DNA from: Lacrimispora saccharolytica
GTDB lineage: Bacteria > Bacillota > Clostridia > Lachnospirales > Lachnospiraceae
Assembly: GCA_016899975.1 (NCBI GenBank)
Contig: JACJJN010000002.1
Location: 1-64,000, forward strand
Reading direction: 5' to 3'
Length of the DNA: 64,000 nucleotides
The notes beneath the pieces were generated by a model. That model was not told where the DNA came from. It was given only the letters and a program-made list of their open reading frames with translations, and ran no database searches. This document shows, piece after piece, positions 62,277 through 64,000 of this stretch. Both the position numbers and the translations under genes were made by a program. Within the stretch, counting starts at the first letter, position 1. Each line of letters starts with the position of its first letter.

Positions 62277-63608
62277 ATGAAAATGGATATGAAAGAAATC
62301 AGAGAAGCGTATCAGAAGAAAATAGAGGAAAACTATGAGGCAAACAAGGCGTCGGGACTGGCGGTAAAAGATTATCTCGAGCACTCATCGGTGGCATACC
62401 ATGGAAGATGTGTCCACACGCTGCATATCCCCAAGATCCTGACGGAGGATGTGGCAGGATATTTTGGCGAGATCGTGGACACCACTTACAGGATCTTTGA
62501 AAAGATCATCCATGAATATCTGAGAAATCCGGAATACAGAAAATACTTTCCGTTCTCCAAAGAGCTGGAGGAGCTGATCCTGGTTCCGAATCTGTATGAT
62601 TCCGTTCTGCCGATTGCCCGTTTCGATATTTTTTTCAATGAGGAGGACTGGAGTTTCAAGTTCTGTGAGATCAACAGCGACGGAACCAGCGCGATGAATG
62701 AAGATTATGTGCTGAATATGGCGCTGGAAAGAAATATCACCCATCAGGAAATGAAAGAAATTTATTCTTTTCGTCAGTATGAACTGTTTGACAGCTGGGT
62801 ACAGATGTTTCTCGGTCTGTATGAGACGTACGAAAAGAAAAAGGAACATCCCTATATTGCGATCGTGGATTTCCTGGAGCACTGCTCGATCACAGAGTTT
62901 GAGGAATTTCAGAGACGGTTCCAGCGGGCAGGGTATGCATGTGAGATCTGTGAGATTACAGAGATGAAATATGAGAACGGCGTGCTGTACTCACCCACCG
63001 GGCATCCGGTGGACCTGATCTACCGCCGCGCGGTGACCACGGACGTGATGGCAAATTACGAGAAAGTCCAGCCGTTTGTGCAGGCGGTGAAGGATCAGGC
63101 GGTCTGCGTGATGGGATCTTTCTGTACTCAGATCGTGCACAACAAATGGCTGTTCAAGATCCTGCGGGAGGAACCGACCCTGTCTCTTCTTGATGAGAGG
63201 GAACAGAAATTTGTGATGGAGCATATCCCTTACACCAATCTTATGGACAGCCGTTTCTGCAGGGAGGAACATCTGCTGGAAGACAAAGACCGGTGGATCA
63301 TCAAGCCTCTGGATTCCTACGGTTCCCGCGGGGTATACGCCGGGGTGGATTATACCCAGGAGGAATGGGAGGACATTGTAGAGCAGCATTTTAATCAGGG
63401 ATATATTTATCAGGAATACCATCATCCGTACCGTACGAAGAACATTTATTTTCCTGAGGAAAACGCAGCGTTTAAGCCGTATACCAATATGTCCGGGCTG
63501 TTCGTATACAATGGAAAATTTGCAGGCGTATACTCCCGTCTTTCCGATGGAGGCATTATTTCCTCCCAGTATAACGAGAAAGCAGTTGCGACACTGGTTC
63601 TTCAATGA
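62277..63608 (+). CDS. Circularly permuted ATP-grasp ligase, glutathionylspermidine synthase-like
   Basis: 443 residues. The C-terminal half shows the permuted ATP-grasp features: RWIIKPLDSYGSRGVYAG (about 341-358), YIYQEYHHPY and the metal-binding segment, while KFCEINSDGTSAMNED (about 125-140) resembles the glutathionylspermidine-synthase/YgiC core. It likely joins a carboxylate (perhaps gamma-Glu-Cys or another gamma-glutamyl product from the preceding enzyme) to an amine. No amidase domain is attached. AGAGGAAAGA precedes the ATG. Confidence 0.82.
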   Translation: MKMDMKEIREAYQKKIEENYEANKASGLAVKDYLEHSSVAYHGRCVHTLHIPKILTEDVAGYFGEIVDTTYRIFEKIIHEYLRNPEYRKYFPFSKELEELILVPNLYDSVLPIARFDIFFNEEDWSFKFCEINSDGTSAMNEDYVLNMALERNITHQEMKEIYSFRQYELFDSWVQMFLGLYETYEKKKEHPYIAIVDFLEHCSITEFEEFQRRFQRAGYACEICEITEMKYENGVLYSPTGHPVDLIYRRAVTTDVMANYEKVQPFVQAVKDQAVCVMGSFCTQIVHNKWLFKILREEPTLSLLDEREQKFVMEHIPYTNLMDSRFCREEHLLEDKDRWIIKPLDSYGSRGVYAGVDYTQEEWEDIVEQHFNQGYIYQEYHHPYRTKNIYFPEENAAFKPYTNMSGLFVYNGKFAGVYSRLSDGGIISSQYNEKAVATLVLQ

Positions 63609-63673
63609 AAAGAGACAACAGAAAAGATCTGCACTTTCTTGTGATAAAACATTAATTCGGAAAAAGAAAATGA

Positions 63674-63702
63674 TTGACAGATGGAGGAAAAGAAAGTATA
63701 GT
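63674..63702 (+). promoter_or_regulatory. Promoter of citrate synthase gene
   Basis: TTGACA (63674-63679), 17-bp spacer, TATAGT (63697-63702). About 48 nt from the expected start point to the ATG. Confidence 0.75.
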
Positions 63703-63756
63703 TTAAAACTAAAGATAGAGAAAGAAGAACAATCAGAGAAAGGGGCAGAGACAGCG

Positions 63757-64000
63757 ATGGGTGTTAACAGTGAAAATCTGGAGGAGAAAATCAATGAACT
63801 GGCAGAATACAGCAGAAGATCCGGAAAAATTGATTTATCTTTATACACGGAATACGATGTAAAGCGAGGATTGAGGGATTCCAGCGGGCAGGGTGTTCTG
63901 ACCGGACTGACAGAGATTTCCGATGTGCTGGCGTTTGATGTGGATGAAAACGGGGAGAAATTTCCGGTGGACGGAAGCCTGTATTATCAGGGCTATAACG
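63757..64000 (+). CDS. gltA: Citrate synthase, 5' part only (runs off the window)
   Basis: The first 81 codons are present; the gene continues past the right edge. The segment VKRGLRDSSGQGVLTGLTEI, followed by SLYYQGYN, matches the N terminus of clostridial citrate/2-methylcitrate synthases (the pattern RGLRD-x-x-G-x-GVLxGLT then G-x-LxYRGY). It condenses acetyl-CoA and oxaloacetate, here probably for glutamate synthesis. ATG 63757 is preceded by AAAGGGG at 12 nt, a somewhat long spacing. Confidence 0.85.
   Translation, partial: MGVNSENLEEKINELAEYSRRSGKIDLSLYTEYDVKRGLRDSSGQGVLTGLTEISDVLAFDVDENGEKFPVDGSLYYQGYN

Noticed and set aside
1-64000. CRISPR array or prophage
   Set aside because: No regularly spaced direct repeats of CRISPR type, no integrase, capsid or lysis genes seen.

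Overview
The window looks like a chromosomal segment of a Lachnospiraceae-type member of the Clostridia (Bacillota). The grounds are the dgt-dnaG-rpoD-trmK block, class A RNase P RNA, a DUF4317 protein, YesM/YesN and VanR/VanS-like two-component systems, CsoR-type copper control, ATCase with a separate PyrI subunit, and strong AGGAGG-type ribosome binding sites. Base composition is moderate and tRNAs lack an encoded CCA. No phage, CRISPR array or rRNA is visible. The only mobile-element trace is a cluster of four perfect or near-perfect hairpins at the extreme left edge, next to a broken coding remnant.

Layout. 1-2.3 kb: hairpin cluster, coding remnant, DEAD-box RNA helicase and tRNA-Leu. 2.5-9.4 kb: housekeeping block dgt, dnaG, rpoD, trmK, a TGS/uridine-kinase-like nucleoside kinase and rnpB. 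9.5-18 kb: a Maf-GNAT fusion, a DUF4317 protein, a YesM/YesN two-component system divergent from a lone sugar-binding lipoprotein, an HPr-like protein without the catalytic His loop, and an orphan heparinase-like C-terminal domain. 18-20.3 kb (minus): pyrB-pyrI-pyridoxamine kinase. 20.5-23 kb: a secreted metallo-beta-lactamase-fold protein whose catalytic part resembles pneumococcal phosphorylcholine esterase Pce, carrying a long wall-binding repeat tail. 23.2-29.8 kb: pheA, then a run of DUF815 AAA ATPase, Ppx/GppA-HD protein, polyphosphate kinase and a small unknown. 29.9-35 kb: MerR regulator divergent from a YitT-type membrane protein, ABC-F protein, nucleotidyltransferase, TrmH-type methyltransferase. 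35-41.2 kb: VanR/VanS-like pair co-transcribed with a large membrane protein and an ABC-2 exporter. 41.3-43.8 kb: arginase-fold protein, CsoR, HMA protein, PepT. 44-49.3 kb: tRNA-Glu, HAD phosphatase, a type IIA topoisomerase pair best read as ParE/ParC. 49.4-53.5 kb: a four-gene operon alternating AP-endonuclease-like TIM barrels and Gfo/Idh/MocA oxidoreductases. 53.8-60.4 kb: CopA, Xaa-Pro peptidase, PurC, a lipoprotein, a Uma2 protein. 60.5-64 kb: tRNA-Thr, a glutamate-cysteine-ligase-like enzyme paired with a permuted ATP-grasp ligase, and the start of citrate synthase.

How parts work together. CsoR (42.06 kb) and copA (53.85 kb) are 11.8 kb apart but share the same 17-bp operator (7-3-7 symmetry, ATACCCC arms) placed just downstream of a good sigma-A promoter, so they form a copper regulon with the HMA protein. 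The MerR/YitT divergent region has the classic 19-bp spacer promoter with a dyad in it. The GCS2/ATP-grasp pair is preceded by a leader able to form mutually exclusive stems and could make a gamma-glutamyl thiol or peptide. The TIM-barrel/oxidoreductase operon has the gene content expected for redox-based handling of a sugar or glycoside through a keto intermediate. Two short dispersed intergenic repeats link otherwise unrelated loci.

All calls come from reading the sequence and from family knowledge; no database search was possible.
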